Position numbers and translations under genes: made by a program | In this document: positions 6,861-13,736 of the stretch, piece after piece | Layout of the letters: each line of letters starts with the position of its first letter | Position numbering within the stretch: the first letter of the stretch is position 1 | The notes under the pieces: model-generated | Seen by the model: the letters and a program-made list of their open reading frames with translations, nothing else | Databases searched by the model: none | What the model was told of the DNA's origin: nothing | Assembly (NCBI GenBank): GCA_003160755.1 | Contig: QEXZ01000021.1 | Location: 1 to 17,250 of the forward strand | DNA length: 17,250 nt | Reading direction: 5' to 3' | Origin: Methanomicrobiales archaeon | GTDB taxonomy: Archaea > Halobacteriota > Syntropharchaeia > Alkanophagales > Methanospirareceae

Positions 6861-8996
6861 TTATTGTCTTTTTGGCATTATAAAGAAGAATTTCGAACCT
6901 TTCCCAAATTCGCTTGTAGCCCATACTTTCCCCCCATGCAACTTTACATATTCCTTGACTATGGATAAGCCCAGCCCAAGACTACCTGACTTCCTTGTCA
7001 AAGAAGTATCCACCATATAAAATCGCTCAAAAATCTTTGGCAAATGTTCCTCTGGAATGCCAATCCCTGTATCTGCAATACAAACACGTATATCCCCCTC
7101 CCTCTCTCTATCCACAACCATGATGTCTATTTTCCCGCCCTCCTCTGTATATTTGATTGCATTGGAAATCAAGTTATAGAAAATAGCGCCCACCTTCTGC
7201 TTATCCGCTTGAATTTTTACCCCCGGGACGACCGTGGAGATAACCTGCTTCTTCTCCTTTGTCTCAGGTTCAATGCCCTTAACCACCTCCGCCACGACTT
7301 CAGGAATATACACCCCTTCCAAACTCAGCTCTATTTTCTTACTGTCAATGCGTGCAAGTTCTAACATCCGATTAATCATCTTCTCAAGTTCTCTTGCACT
7401 TTGCTCTATAATATAGAGATATTTCTTTCCCTTGCCCGATAGTTCACAGCGCTCCAACATACTTGCATACCCCACAATGGGAGCAAGAGGGGACCGCATC
7501 TCATGATAAGCCACGTTAAGGAATTCCCGCTTCATCTTGTCCAGCTCCGTAAGTTTTTCGCAGGTCTCACGCAGTTCATCCTCCTTCCTTTTCAGCTCCG
7601 TAATGTCAAGCAAGGAGGCGATGCACCTATTTGCCCCAGGGATTGGCTCTATCCATGCATTCACCTGCTTGATTTCTCCATTGCTGCTAACAAACTTGAA
7701 TTCACAGCATGCCGGCGCTTCTCCTTTTCTTCTTTCCTCGCAATAATTCTGAACCCTATCCATGTCTTCATCAGCGATGAAATCAATCCACTTCTTACCC
7801 TCTATTTCTTCCCTTGAATATCCGCTCAGGGTTTCAAATTCTTTGTTTGCCAAAGATACTACTTCGCCATGTTCAATGACACACAAAGCGGTGAGTGCAT
7901 GCTCGAAGATTACCCGGTATCGCTCCTCAGCATCCCTTAACTCATTCTCCATTCGCTTTCGCTCACTTATATCTCTAAATATCGTTAATTTTGACATAGT
8001 GCCCTTAATATCCTTCAAAGGTGTCTCAAAGAGGTCATAAGTCTTGTTATTCCTGCGAGAGTCCCACTCCCACCTCACTGTCTTTCCTTTCATCACCTCT
8101 GCATTTTTGCACAGTGGACAGGAGTCATCCCTATTATGAAACACCTTATAGCAGATATCGCCGACATGGTATCCTAATGTATCAATCAAAACCTTGTTCA
8201 TAAACTCTACTTTATAGTCTTTTGATACAATGTACACACCATCATCCATGCTCTCAAGTATCAAATTCAGGTTGTCACGCTCCTCTTTTATTTTCTCTTC
8301 CAACTCCACTTCTTTTGTTATATCTCTGCTCATACGTACAGTACCTATCGGCACGCCATTTTTGTCTCTTAACAATGCCGCCGACATGCTGGTGTGTACC
8401 GGCTTTTTATCCTTATTTAACACGGTTGTTCTATAATTCTTGAGCCCCCCGTCTCTCTGCACTATTCTCATTATTTTCTCCCCTTCTTCCGGGTCAGCAA
8501 AGAATTTTTTGTTGCTGGTTCCTATTACCTCCGCTTCCGTATAACCCATGTAGTCTTCTGCTGCTTTGTTCCAGGAACGCACTATTCCATCCATATCCAC
8601 AACAGCAATCGCATCCACAGAACTCGTAATAATATTATCCAGATAATCTTTTGTTTCTTTTAGCTTCTCCTCTCCTTTAGCTCGCTCCTCGCTCACAAGC
8701 CCGATAACATACGCTACTGCTACAAAAATAGCACTCCTTGCAAAAACATCTATCGAAAGATGGGCCAGAGGATAGGTTACAAGGATATAGATGATGCTGA
8801 GAAAAAGAGCGATATAAATGGCTTTCTTACGATACCACACCCCAGCTAAAAGGATAGGGGCGTAGAAAGAATGCGTATAGACGATTGTTTCATTCTTGAT
8901 AAAACCGACAAAAAAAGCTAAGATAGTGCAGGCTAACACAGTAGAAAGCAATATAAAAAATCTATAATTCAACCCCTTTATCATCTTCCCCCTCAT
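6861..8996 (-). CDS. Membrane-bound histidine kinase with three PAS domains
   Basis: This is a 711-residue sensor kinase. Residues about 11-101 hold four to five membrane helices with little extracytoplasmic sequence, followed by a short linker. PAS 1 is about 115-229, PAS 2 about 240-345 and PAS 3 about 355-470. PAS 2 has the cysteine motif CYKVFHNRDDSCPLC (C282, H287, C293, C296), which I have seen in other PAS proteins and which could bind a metal or sense redox. The HisKA segment has the H-box AYHEMRSPLAP (H498). The ATPase domain has the N-box NLISNAIKY (608-616), DTGIGIP (642-648) and GLGLSIV (674-680), so catalysis should be intact. Two starts are possible: ATG 8996 (GGAGGG close upstream) and ATG 8984 (GAGGGGGA upstream, spacing like that of the receiver gene). 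It heads an operon with the receiver and a winged-helix protein. Confidence 0.94.
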   Translation of the reverse strand: MRGKMIKGLNYRFFILLSTVLACTILAFFVGFIKNETIVYTHSFYAPILLAGVWYRKKAIYIALFLSIIYILVTYPLAHLSIDVFARSAIFVAVAYVIGLVSEERAKGEEKLKETKDYLDNIITSSVDAIAVVDMDGIVRSWNKAAEDYMGYTEAEVIGTSNKKFFADPEEGEKIMRIVQRDGGLKNYRTTVLNKDKKPVHTSMSAALLRDKNGVPIGTVRMSRDITKEVELEEKIKEERDNLNLILESMDDGVYIVSKDYKVEFMNKVLIDTLGYHVGDICYKVFHNRDDSCPLCKNAEVMKGKTVRWEWDSRRNNKTYDLFETPLKDIKGTMSKLTIFRDISERKRMENELRDAEERYRVIFEHALTALCVIEHGEVVSLANKEFETLSGYSREEIEGKKWIDFIADEDMDRVQNYCEERRKGEAPACCEFKFVSSNGEIKQVNAWIEPIPGANRCIASLLDITELKRKEDELRETCEKLTELDKMKREFLNVAYHEMRSPLAPIVGYASMLERCELSGKGKKYLYIIEQSARELEKMINRMLELARIDSKKIELSLEGVYIPEVVAEVVKGIEPETKEKKQVISTVVPGVKIQADKQKVGAIFYNLISNAIKYTEEGGKIDIMVVDREREGDIRVCIADTGIGIPEEHLPKIFERFYMVDTSLTRKSGSLGLGLSIVKEYVKLHGGKVWATSEFGKGSKFFFIMPKRQ

Positions 8997-9062
8997 TCCC
9001 TCCTATATCCTCTCGTTATTTCTCTTCATTTAGACTAATTAGTGATAATACTTTATCTTTTT

Positions 9063-9075
9063 ACGTTTAAAAAGG
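9063..9075 (-). promoter_or_regulatory. TATA-like box for the kinase operon
   Basis: On the minus strand it reads CCTTTTTAAACGT, about 70-80 bases upstream of the possible kinase starts. The same ten bases, TTTTTAAACG, recur in the promoter of the CBS gene at 13737-14132, which supports them as a basal promoter element. Confidence 0.45.
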
Positions 9076-9142
9076 TCAAGGGGTTCGTTGAAGAATAAAG
9101 AGTAAAAAGATTTTGATTCTGCCGAAATAAAAATCGAAATGT

Positions 9143-9152
9143 ATTTATATAC
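9143..9152 (+). promoter_or_regulatory. TATA-like box for the 8-helix membrane gene pair
   Basis: ATTTATATAC lies about 70 bases upstream of the ATG at 9219, preceded by CGAAAT, which could act as the BRE. A second AT-rich element (ATATTTATAAG, about 9167-9177) is closer. A GAGGGGAT ribosome site lies before the start. Confidence 0.4.
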
Positions 9153-9218
9153 CCTTATCCATCGGATATTTATAAGAATAAAATTCTAAATAGAAGAAGA
9201 GGGGATTTTCAGATAAAA

Positions 9219-10175
9219 ATGGGCACCGATAAGATTTCAGTCGAAACGGTGATAATGGATTGGCGAACTCTGGCAGTGGTAGCGGTTGTGACGATTTTAT
9301 GGCGAACAGTCGTAAGCCTTGACAAAGAGATATCGCTTCTGGAAAGTGTGTGCTCAGGTGTTGTTCTTATTATACTGGGCTGGTTTATCTTCAGTTATCT
9401 CTATCTGCTGTCTAAGCGAGAGACGAGCTGGATAATTTCGAATAAGCTTGCTCAGGGGATTGCCATTAGCGTAAGCGCCTTGAATGCTTACGTTCTTGTT
9501 TACTATGCGATGAGATGGCATAGATTAATGACTGAAACTGAAATGTATGTGCCAAGGGATTTTCTTCTCAGGGATGTGAGATACGCCGCGTTAGTGCTGG
9601 CGTATTGTGGAATAATATGGGCGGCGGGACATCTGAAGAAGATGCACGACAATTACCTGCTGGTAACCGAAAAGATGCCTGCGATGCGGAAAGTGAGCGC
9701 AGCGGAATCAATGTTCAGGATATTAACGGATGAGCGGACGGTAATAGTGATATTAGGCATGGTATTTTTATGGCGTGCCGTCATAAGTTTCGACAAACAA
9801 ATAGCTCTGTGGGAGAGTATGTGCTCAGGTATGGCTCTTTTCATACTGGGTTGGGTTCTCTTTGGTTACATAAGTTCATTGGCAGTGAGGACTACGCGAC
9901 CAAGCGTTGCAAAGATATACCAGGGATTTGCTTTTGCGCTATTCACTGTGAACATGTATGCTCTCGTTTACTACGGGATGCGTTGGTATAGGTTAATATT
10001 CATACCAGCTTCGGAAGAGGCTTTGATGCCACTAGATTTTATATTTCGTGATATACGATATTTTGCCCTGGCGCTATTTTTTTGCACGTCAGTAGTGTTA
10101 TCTAAATATCTGGAAAGGGCATCAGAAGAGTGTGAGTTCTTGATTAAAAAAGGGGAGAAGGAGTACAAGGAATAG
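9219..10175 (+). CDS. Unrecognised 8-helix membrane protein, internal duplication (repeats 1 and 2)
   Basis: This 318-residue membrane protein is built of two similar halves, about residues 16-152 and 164-312, each with four predicted helices. Shared signatures in each half are LWR followed by SxD (28-35 and 185-192), ES-CSG (42-47 and 199-204), GW--F-Y (54-60 and 211-217), YY-MRW (95-100 and 251-256), and a DF--RD-RY motif (114-122 and 273-281). After the last helix come K-HL or K-YL and an acidic stretch. Tryptophan and arginine recur at membrane borders, and FRDxRY looks like a conserved cytoplasmic or interfacial loop. I do not recognise the family and give no function; a sensor, small-ligand transporter or anchor are all possible. 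A GAGGGG ribosome site precedes the start; a later ATG at 9255 is less well placed. The next gene is a full paralog. Confidence 0.85.
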   Translation: MGTDKISVETVIMDWRTLAVVAVVTILWRTVVSLDKEISLLESVCSGVVLIILGWFIFSYLYLLSKRETSWIISNKLAQGIAISVSALNAYVLVYYAMRWHRLMTETEMYVPRDFLLRDVRYAALVLAYCGIIWAAGHLKKMHDNYLLVTEKMPAMRKVSAAESMFRILTDERTVIVILGMVFLWRAVISFDKQIALWESMCSGMALFILGWVLFGYISSLAVRTTRPSVAKIYQGFAFALFTVNMYALVYYGMRWYRLIFIPASEEALMPLDFIFRDIRYFALALFFCTSVVLSKYLERASEECEFLIKKGEKEYKE

Positions 10176-10194
10176 TATCTTTATTTATATTGCG

Positions 10195-10213
10195 CGGATT
10201 TACACAAAGTCCG
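10195..10213 (+). terminator. Hairpin and T-rich tract between the membrane gene pair
   Basis: CGGATTT and AAAGTCCG pair (one bulged base) around an ACAC loop, followed by TTTTCTTATCTCCCTTTTT. It could end transcripts of the first gene. The sequence GGATTTACACA also belongs to the recurring post-stop motif seen at 11236, 12857 and 13624. Confidence 0.35.
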
Positions 10214-10256
10214 TTTTCTTATCTCCCTTTTTAAAAAAAAATGCCTGGCGCTTTAG

Positions 10257-11228
10257 ATGAACAAGAGGGATTTTTTATTCCGGGTACTAACCGATGGAAG
10301 GATACTAATAGTAGTAGGCGGTATAGCGTTCTTATGGCGAGCGTTTGTAAGCGCGGATGCAAAAATAAGCACATGGGAAAGTGCCTGTTCGGGTGTAAGT
10401 CTGTTAATAATTGGCTGGCTCGTCTTTGCACACATGTATTCAATGAGTGCGAAACCAACGGAGTGGCCGGTATCAAATAGGATTTATCGCGGTATCGCCT
10501 TTAGTGTGCTCGTGCTGAACTTTTACATTATGATTTACTATGGAATGCGATGGGGTGGATTACTGCGTGTAGAAGCTTCTGTAGCGCGGGATTTTATCTT
10601 CCGCGATGTGCGATATGTCCTATTCGTAGCGTATTATTGCATAGCAATTGCCCTGGCGCGACATCTAAAGGGCATGCATGAGAATTACCGACTGCTGATT
10701 AAAGAAAGACCGAAGCAGAGGAAGGGGAAGAAGGAACGCACAAAGAACATAAAAGAAGCTATGTTCCGGGTGATTACACATGAACGAACATTGGTGATAA
10801 TCATAGCGGCGGCGATTTTATGGCGAGTAGCGATAACCATTGATGACGTTGTAACCTTCTGGGAAAGCACGTTCTCGGGTATTTCACTTGTCATAATCGG
10901 CTGGTTCCTCTTCGGATACCTCGGAGCATTGAGCGTGAAAGTGAAACGGAAGATGTATTTGACCCGAACCATCCAGGGAATAGCTCTTGGGCTTTGCGCG
11001 ATAAACGTTTACGCTATTTTTTATTATGGGATGAGGTGGTATGGGCTAATAGGGAGAATCATGGGCGAGGTGGAAGAGGAGTACGGGTACGTGCCGCAGC
11101 CGGGGGATTTTGTATTCCGAGGTGTGAGATATGTCATGCTGGTGCTGTTTTATTGCACGGCAATACTATTAACGAAGCATTTAGTAAAGGCATACGAGGA
11201 TTATACCGTACCAGCACGTAAAAGTTAA
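10257..11228 (+). CDS. Unrecognised 8-helix membrane protein, paralog with repeats 3 and 4
   Basis: This 323-residue protein is a paralog of the preceding gene with the same two-half build (about residues 6-150 and 167-316) and eight predicted helices. The signatures recur: LWRA-VSAD (26-34) and LWRV (188-191), WESACSG (40-46) and WESTFSG (202-208), IGW--F (52-57 and 214-219), YYGMRW (94-99 and 256-261), and DFIFRDVRY (112-120) and DFVFRGVRY (284-292). Between the halves is a basic linker (RPKQRKGKKERTK). The codon directly before the ATG is TAG, so the start is fixed at 10257. There is no ribosome site, but CTTTTTAAAAA about 26 bases upstream would fit a leaderless transcript, so it may have its own promoter. 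Function unknown; the CBS genes downstream are the nearest context. Confidence 0.85.
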   Translation: MNKRDFLFRVLTDGRILIVVGGIAFLWRAFVSADAKISTWESACSGVSLLIIGWLVFAHMYSMSAKPTEWPVSNRIYRGIAFSVLVLNFYIMIYYGMRWGGLLRVEASVARDFIFRDVRYVLFVAYYCIAIALARHLKGMHENYRLLIKERPKQRKGKKERTKNIKEAMFRVITHERTLVIIIAAAILWRVAITIDDVVTFWESTFSGISLVIIGWFLFGYLGALSVKVKRKMYLTRTIQGIALGLCAINVYAIFYYGMRWYGLIGRIMGEVEEEYGYVPQPGDFVFRGVRYVMLVLFYCTAILLTKHLVKAYEDYTVPARKS

Positions 11229-11359
11229 ACCACAAGATTACACATAAGCCCTTACAGGGCTTGCAGGGACATGGGGCAGAGCCCCATATTACACGAGAGA
11301 TTACTTGAAGGTTAGGGAGTTATTTTCTTTAATACTAATAGCATATTATATAATGAGAT
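11229..11359. repeat. Intergenic stretch with recurring motif and two perfect hairpins
   Basis: Starting at the stop codon of the membrane gene comes AACCACAAGATTACAC (11228-11243), which recurs as AACCACAAGATTATAC at 13616. It is followed by two perfect stem-loops: AAGCCC/GGGCTT (11246-11262, loop TTACA) and ATGGGGC/GCCCCAT (11271-11287, loop AGA). No T-tract follows directly, so simple termination is not obvious. CTTTAATAC near 11328-11336, about 28 bases before the next ATG, could be a TATA box for a leaderless transcript of the CBS gene. Confidence 0.55.
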
Positions 11360-12850
11360 ATGAAGTGGTGGGTAGAGAGTTTAATTTTGTTTTTGCGCTC
11401 GTCAGGGGTTCTCTTTTTGAGACCTAAGAGAAAAATATCCCAAGGAATAGAAATAGCGAGGGTTGAAGGCGATAAAAAGAACGGAAAGATAAAGATATCT
11501 TGCCCTTTCAAGATAACTGCTTTTCAGAAATGGTACAGAATAGGGCTTGTGTTCAGGTTTAGCGAAACGATTAAATGGTACGAATATAATTCTTCTTTGG
11601 GGCTTCAATTCAACAGTTACAGGTTATCAATCGCGGACCGCCAGGGGAAGTGCTTGTTCAGCGAGAGGAGGTCATTTATGGATTTCGCTTCACTTTTCAA
11701 GACAGCTTATTCGGGTAAGCGGTTTTTGGGAAGATACACGGCAACACACCGAGGCGAGGTGGCAATACTGGATTTTATACCGCCACATCCCGGAAGATAT
11801 AAAGTTGATTTTGACCTGGCGGCAGATGAGGACTTTTCAGAACCCGGACATAGTAGAATGACTTCTTTTCAGGAACTCGTTCTGTGGGTGAGAGAGGGAG
11901 TTGAACCGCTGAGAGGTCCGGGCCCTAGTCTGGAATATCCACACAAACGAATTGATTTGATGAAAGTCCGGGACATAATGACGCACCCAATCATCACTGA
12001 AGATGAAGAGGTTTTGGTCACCAAGATAGTGAGGGATATGGCAGAACAGGGGATAGGGAGCGTGGTGATAACCTCAGAAAATAAACCCGAAGGAATTATT
12101 ACTGAGCGCGATATCGTGTCAAAAGTGGTATTAAGGAATAAAAGAGCAAGTGAGACCAAATCAAGAGAAATAATGTCTTCTCCTTTGATTACCCTTGAGC
12201 CGGACACACCCGTTGAAGAAGCATGCGAGTCCGTAGCAAAGGGCGGCATAAAAAGGGTGCCGGTGATTGAAAATGGCTCGCTCGTGGGCATTGTAAGTGT
12301 TAGAAACATATTGACAAAGAAGCCGGGATGTGCGAAAAGATTTTATCCTCATCCAGAAGTGCGTGTTTTAGCAAGCAGATGTAAAAAGGCGCTCTGTTTG
12401 GCAGTATCGTGTTTTTTGTTTTTCAGGGCAAGGAGAAGGGAATTTGAAAGAGAGGAGAAAAAAGTAAGGGATATAATGACACATCCAATCATCACAGAAG
12501 ATGAAGACGCATCAGTCGCCAAAATAGCAGCGGATATGGATAAGCAGGGGATAGGAAGCGTAGTGATAACCTCAAAAGGCAAACCAGCAGGGATTATTAC
12601 CGAGCGCGATATCGCATTGAAGGTTCTATTAACGGATAAGGAGGCAAACGGAGTAAAAGCAAAGGAGATAATGGCTTCCCCTCTGGTAACCGTCAAGCCA
12701 GAAGTATCCGCAGACGCAGTGTGTAAGCTTGCGGCGAAGAAAGGCATAAAAAGGGTGCCGGTGGTTGAAAATGGCTCGCTCGTGGGCATTGTAAGTATTC
12801 AAGACCTGCTGAGAAGGAAACCGGAGTGTGTAAGGGAATTCTATTCCTAA
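11360..12850 (+). CDS. Protein with novel N-terminal domain and two CBS (Bateman) modules
   Basis: This 496-residue protein has a short hydrophobic N-terminus (about residues 5-20) that may anchor it. A domain of about 170 residues (25-195) follows; it looks strand-rich, with many aromatic residues, and I do not recognise it. Bateman module 1 (201-328) and Bateman module 2 (366-494) each contain two CBS repeats with VRDIMTHPIITEDE, GIITERDI and KRVPV-ENGSLVGIVS. The linker (331-365) holds a hydrophobic patch ALCLAVSCFLFF between basic residues, a possible membrane-touching segment. CBS modules usually bind adenine nucleotides and pass energy state to a partner domain. Module 1 starts at an internal Met (M201) in the same way as the stand-alone CBS protein at 13223, suggesting that such genes were duplicated and fused. 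A 54-base segment is repeated with one mismatch (12245-12298 and 12743-12796). No ribosome site is evident. Confidence 0.85.
   Translation: MKWWVESLILFLRSSGVLFLRPKRKISQGIEIARVEGDKKNGKIKISCPFKITAFQKWYRIGLVFRFSETIKWYEYNSSLGLQFNSYRLSIADRQGKCLFSERRSFMDFASLFKTAYSGKRFLGRYTATHRGEVAILDFIPPHPGRYKVDFDLAADEDFSEPGHSRMTSFQELVLWVREGVEPLRGPGPSLEYPHKRIDLMKVRDIMTHPIITEDEEVLVTKIVRDMAEQGIGSVVITSENKPEGIITERDIVSKVVLRNKRASETKSREIMSSPLITLEPDTPVEEACESVAKGGIKRVPVIENGSLVGIVSVRNILTKKPGCAKRFYPHPEVRVLASRCKKALCLAVSCFLFFRARRREFEREEKKVRDIMTHPIITEDEDASVAKIAADMDKQGIGSVVITSKGKPAGIITERDIALKVLLTDKEANGVKAKEIMASPLVTVKPEVSADAVCKLAAKKGIKRVPVVENGSLVGIVSIQDLLRRKPECVREFYS
12245..12298 (+). repeat. 54-base direct repeat inside CBS gene, copy 1
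   Basis: This encodes the end of Bateman module 1 (GIKRVPVIENGSLVGIVS). It matches 12743-12796 at 53 of 54 bases by direct comparison, far closer than the rest of the two modules, which points to recent gene conversion or selection. Confidence 0.85.
12743..12796 (+). repeat. 54-base direct repeat inside CBS gene, copy 2
   Basis: This is the partner of 12245-12298 and encodes GIKRVPVVENGSLVGIVS at the end of Bateman module 2. The single difference changes isoleucine to valine. Confidence 0.85.
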
Positions 12851-12872
12851 AAACCCGGATTACACAGATTTT

Positions 12873-13118
12873 TCATATAGTTACGCCGCCATATATCAGC
12901 GACATCACATACGCCAGCACGCAGAATGCAAGGAAGACGAGCGCAAGGAAAATCCCGGCATAAAAACCTACTCCCTCCACTTCTACTCCCGGGCAATGCG
13001 CCTTTACTGCTTCCACTGCTTGGGCGTCATAAGGAGGGTTTAAAGTCAGCATGAGCCTCATTGTGTCCGCCGGGCATTTAATAAAACATTTCAGTGCGGT
13101 AATAAATTTCCCCCCCAT
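12873..13118 (-). CDS. Small one-helix membrane protein, possible second stand-alone tail module
   Basis: This 81-residue protein has an amphipathic, cysteine-containing N-terminal part (ALKCFIKCPADTMRLML, 8-24), a central region with C42, and one membrane helix (about 51-76) ending IYGGVTI. Layout and length resemble the 86-residue tail module at 5679-5939 (CFGRNPGLATRVM, final helix ending TYGVFWI) and the ends of the antiporter paralogs, but the match is weaker and lacks the RNP motif. The ATG at 13118 has GAGG upstream. It is convergent with the large CBS gene and divergent from the small CBS gene at 13223. I infer an accessory membrane subunit. An unrelated one-helix protein is the alternative. 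Confidence 0.65.
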   Translation of the reverse strand: MGGKFITALKCFIKCPADTMRLMLTLNPPYDAQAVEAVKAHCPGVEVEGVGFYAGIFLALVFLAFCVLAYVMSLIYGGVTI

Positions 13119-13142
13119 TCTTCCTCACCTATTCATTTATAC

Positions 13143-13165
13143 ATAACTCATATGTTATAAATATT
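13143..13165 (-). promoter_or_regulatory. TATA-like box and inverted repeat between divergent genes
   Basis: On the minus strand AATATTTATAA (13155-13165) lies about 40 bases upstream of the ATG at 13118, a good TATA position. It overlaps an inverted repeat, ATAAC and GTTAT around TCATAT (13143-13158), that could be an operator. The + strand gene at 13223 has its own GAGGAGAG ribosome site. Confidence 0.4.
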
Positions 13166-13222
13166 TCGGTGTTTAATTTGATATAGAAAAAAGCAAATTT
13201 AATATAGAGGAGAGAAATAAAG

Positions 13223-13615
13223 ATGAAAGTCAGGGAGATGATGAGCCGTCCAATCATCACGGAAGATAGAGACACAATAGTAACTAAAATAGCGGAAGAT
13301 ATGGACGAGTTAGGCGTGGGGAGTGTAGTGATAACAAAGGAGGGTAAACCAGCAGGAATTATTACTGAGCGTGACATCGCATTGAAAGTTCTATTGAAGG
13401 ATAGAAGGGCAAGCGAAGTGAAGGCAAAAGAGATAATGGCATTCCCTCTGGTTACTATCGAGGCGGAAACATCCGTGGATGAAGCGTGCAAACTCGCTGC
13501 GCGAAAACGCATAAAACGACTGCCAGTGATTGAAAAAGGAATGCTCGTGGGTATCGTAAGTATTCGCGACCTATTGACAAGGAAGCCGGAATATGTGAGA
13601 GAGTTCTATTTTTAA
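13223..13615 (+). CDS. Stand-alone CBS-pair (Bateman) protein
   Basis: This 130-residue protein consists of one Bateman module only. CBS 1 starts MKVREMMSRPIITEDRD (1-17) and reaches GIITERDIALKVLL (47-60). CBS 2 starts at VKAKEIMAFPLVTIE (68-82) and ends VGIVSIRDLLTRKPEYVREF. It is very close in sequence to both modules of the 496-residue protein upstream, including the C-terminal RKPE-VREFY. The ATG at 13223 follows GAGGAGAG. Such single-module proteins usually bind AMP, ATP or a related nucleotide and act on a partner protein. Two neighbouring genes carry CBS modules, so the local group probably arose by tandem duplication. Confidence 0.9.
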   Translation: MKVREMMSRPIITEDRDTIVTKIAEDMDELGVGSVVITKEGKPAGIITERDIALKVLLKDRRASEVKAKEIMAFPLVTIEAETSVDEACKLAARKRIKRLPVIEKGMLVGIVSIRDLLTRKPEYVREFYF

Positions 13616-13735
13616 AACCACAAGATTATACCGATTTCCACGAGAAAATGTGAAGGATAGAAGAAGTCAGAATTTTGTTTTCTATTCTCTGATTTCTGGT
13701 CTTGTGCCCCTCTCGTGGAATCTCGTGGTTTTTTT
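13616..13735. repeat. 120-base imperfect inverted repeat between convergent CBS genes
   Basis: The left arm (13616-13645) begins AACCACAAGATT and ends TTCCACGAGA. The right arm (13710-13730), read on the other strand, is AACCACGAGATT followed by CCACGAGAG. Inner TCAGA and TCTGA can extend pairing. A T10 run (13729-13738) follows the right arm. It spans the whole space between two convergent genes, so it can act as a two-way terminator; it could also be a small mobile-element relic. The left end shares AACCACAAGATTA with the motif at 11228. Confidence 0.6.
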
Positions 13736-13736
13736 T

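Noticed and set aside
6844..6924. N-terminal extension of the response regulator
   Set aside because: The extra 27 residues would overlap the end of the kinase gene and are not receiver-like. A strong G-rich ribosome site precedes the ATG at 6843.
9653..9844. Minus-strand frames inside the 8-helix membrane genes
   Set aside because: They are antisense to well-supported coding sequence with conserved repeats and have no signals of their own.
11960..12850. Independent CBS gene starting at the internal ATG (Met201)
   Set aside because: The upstream frame is open and protein-like for 200 codons, and there is no ribosome site before the internal ATG, so one fused gene is simpler.
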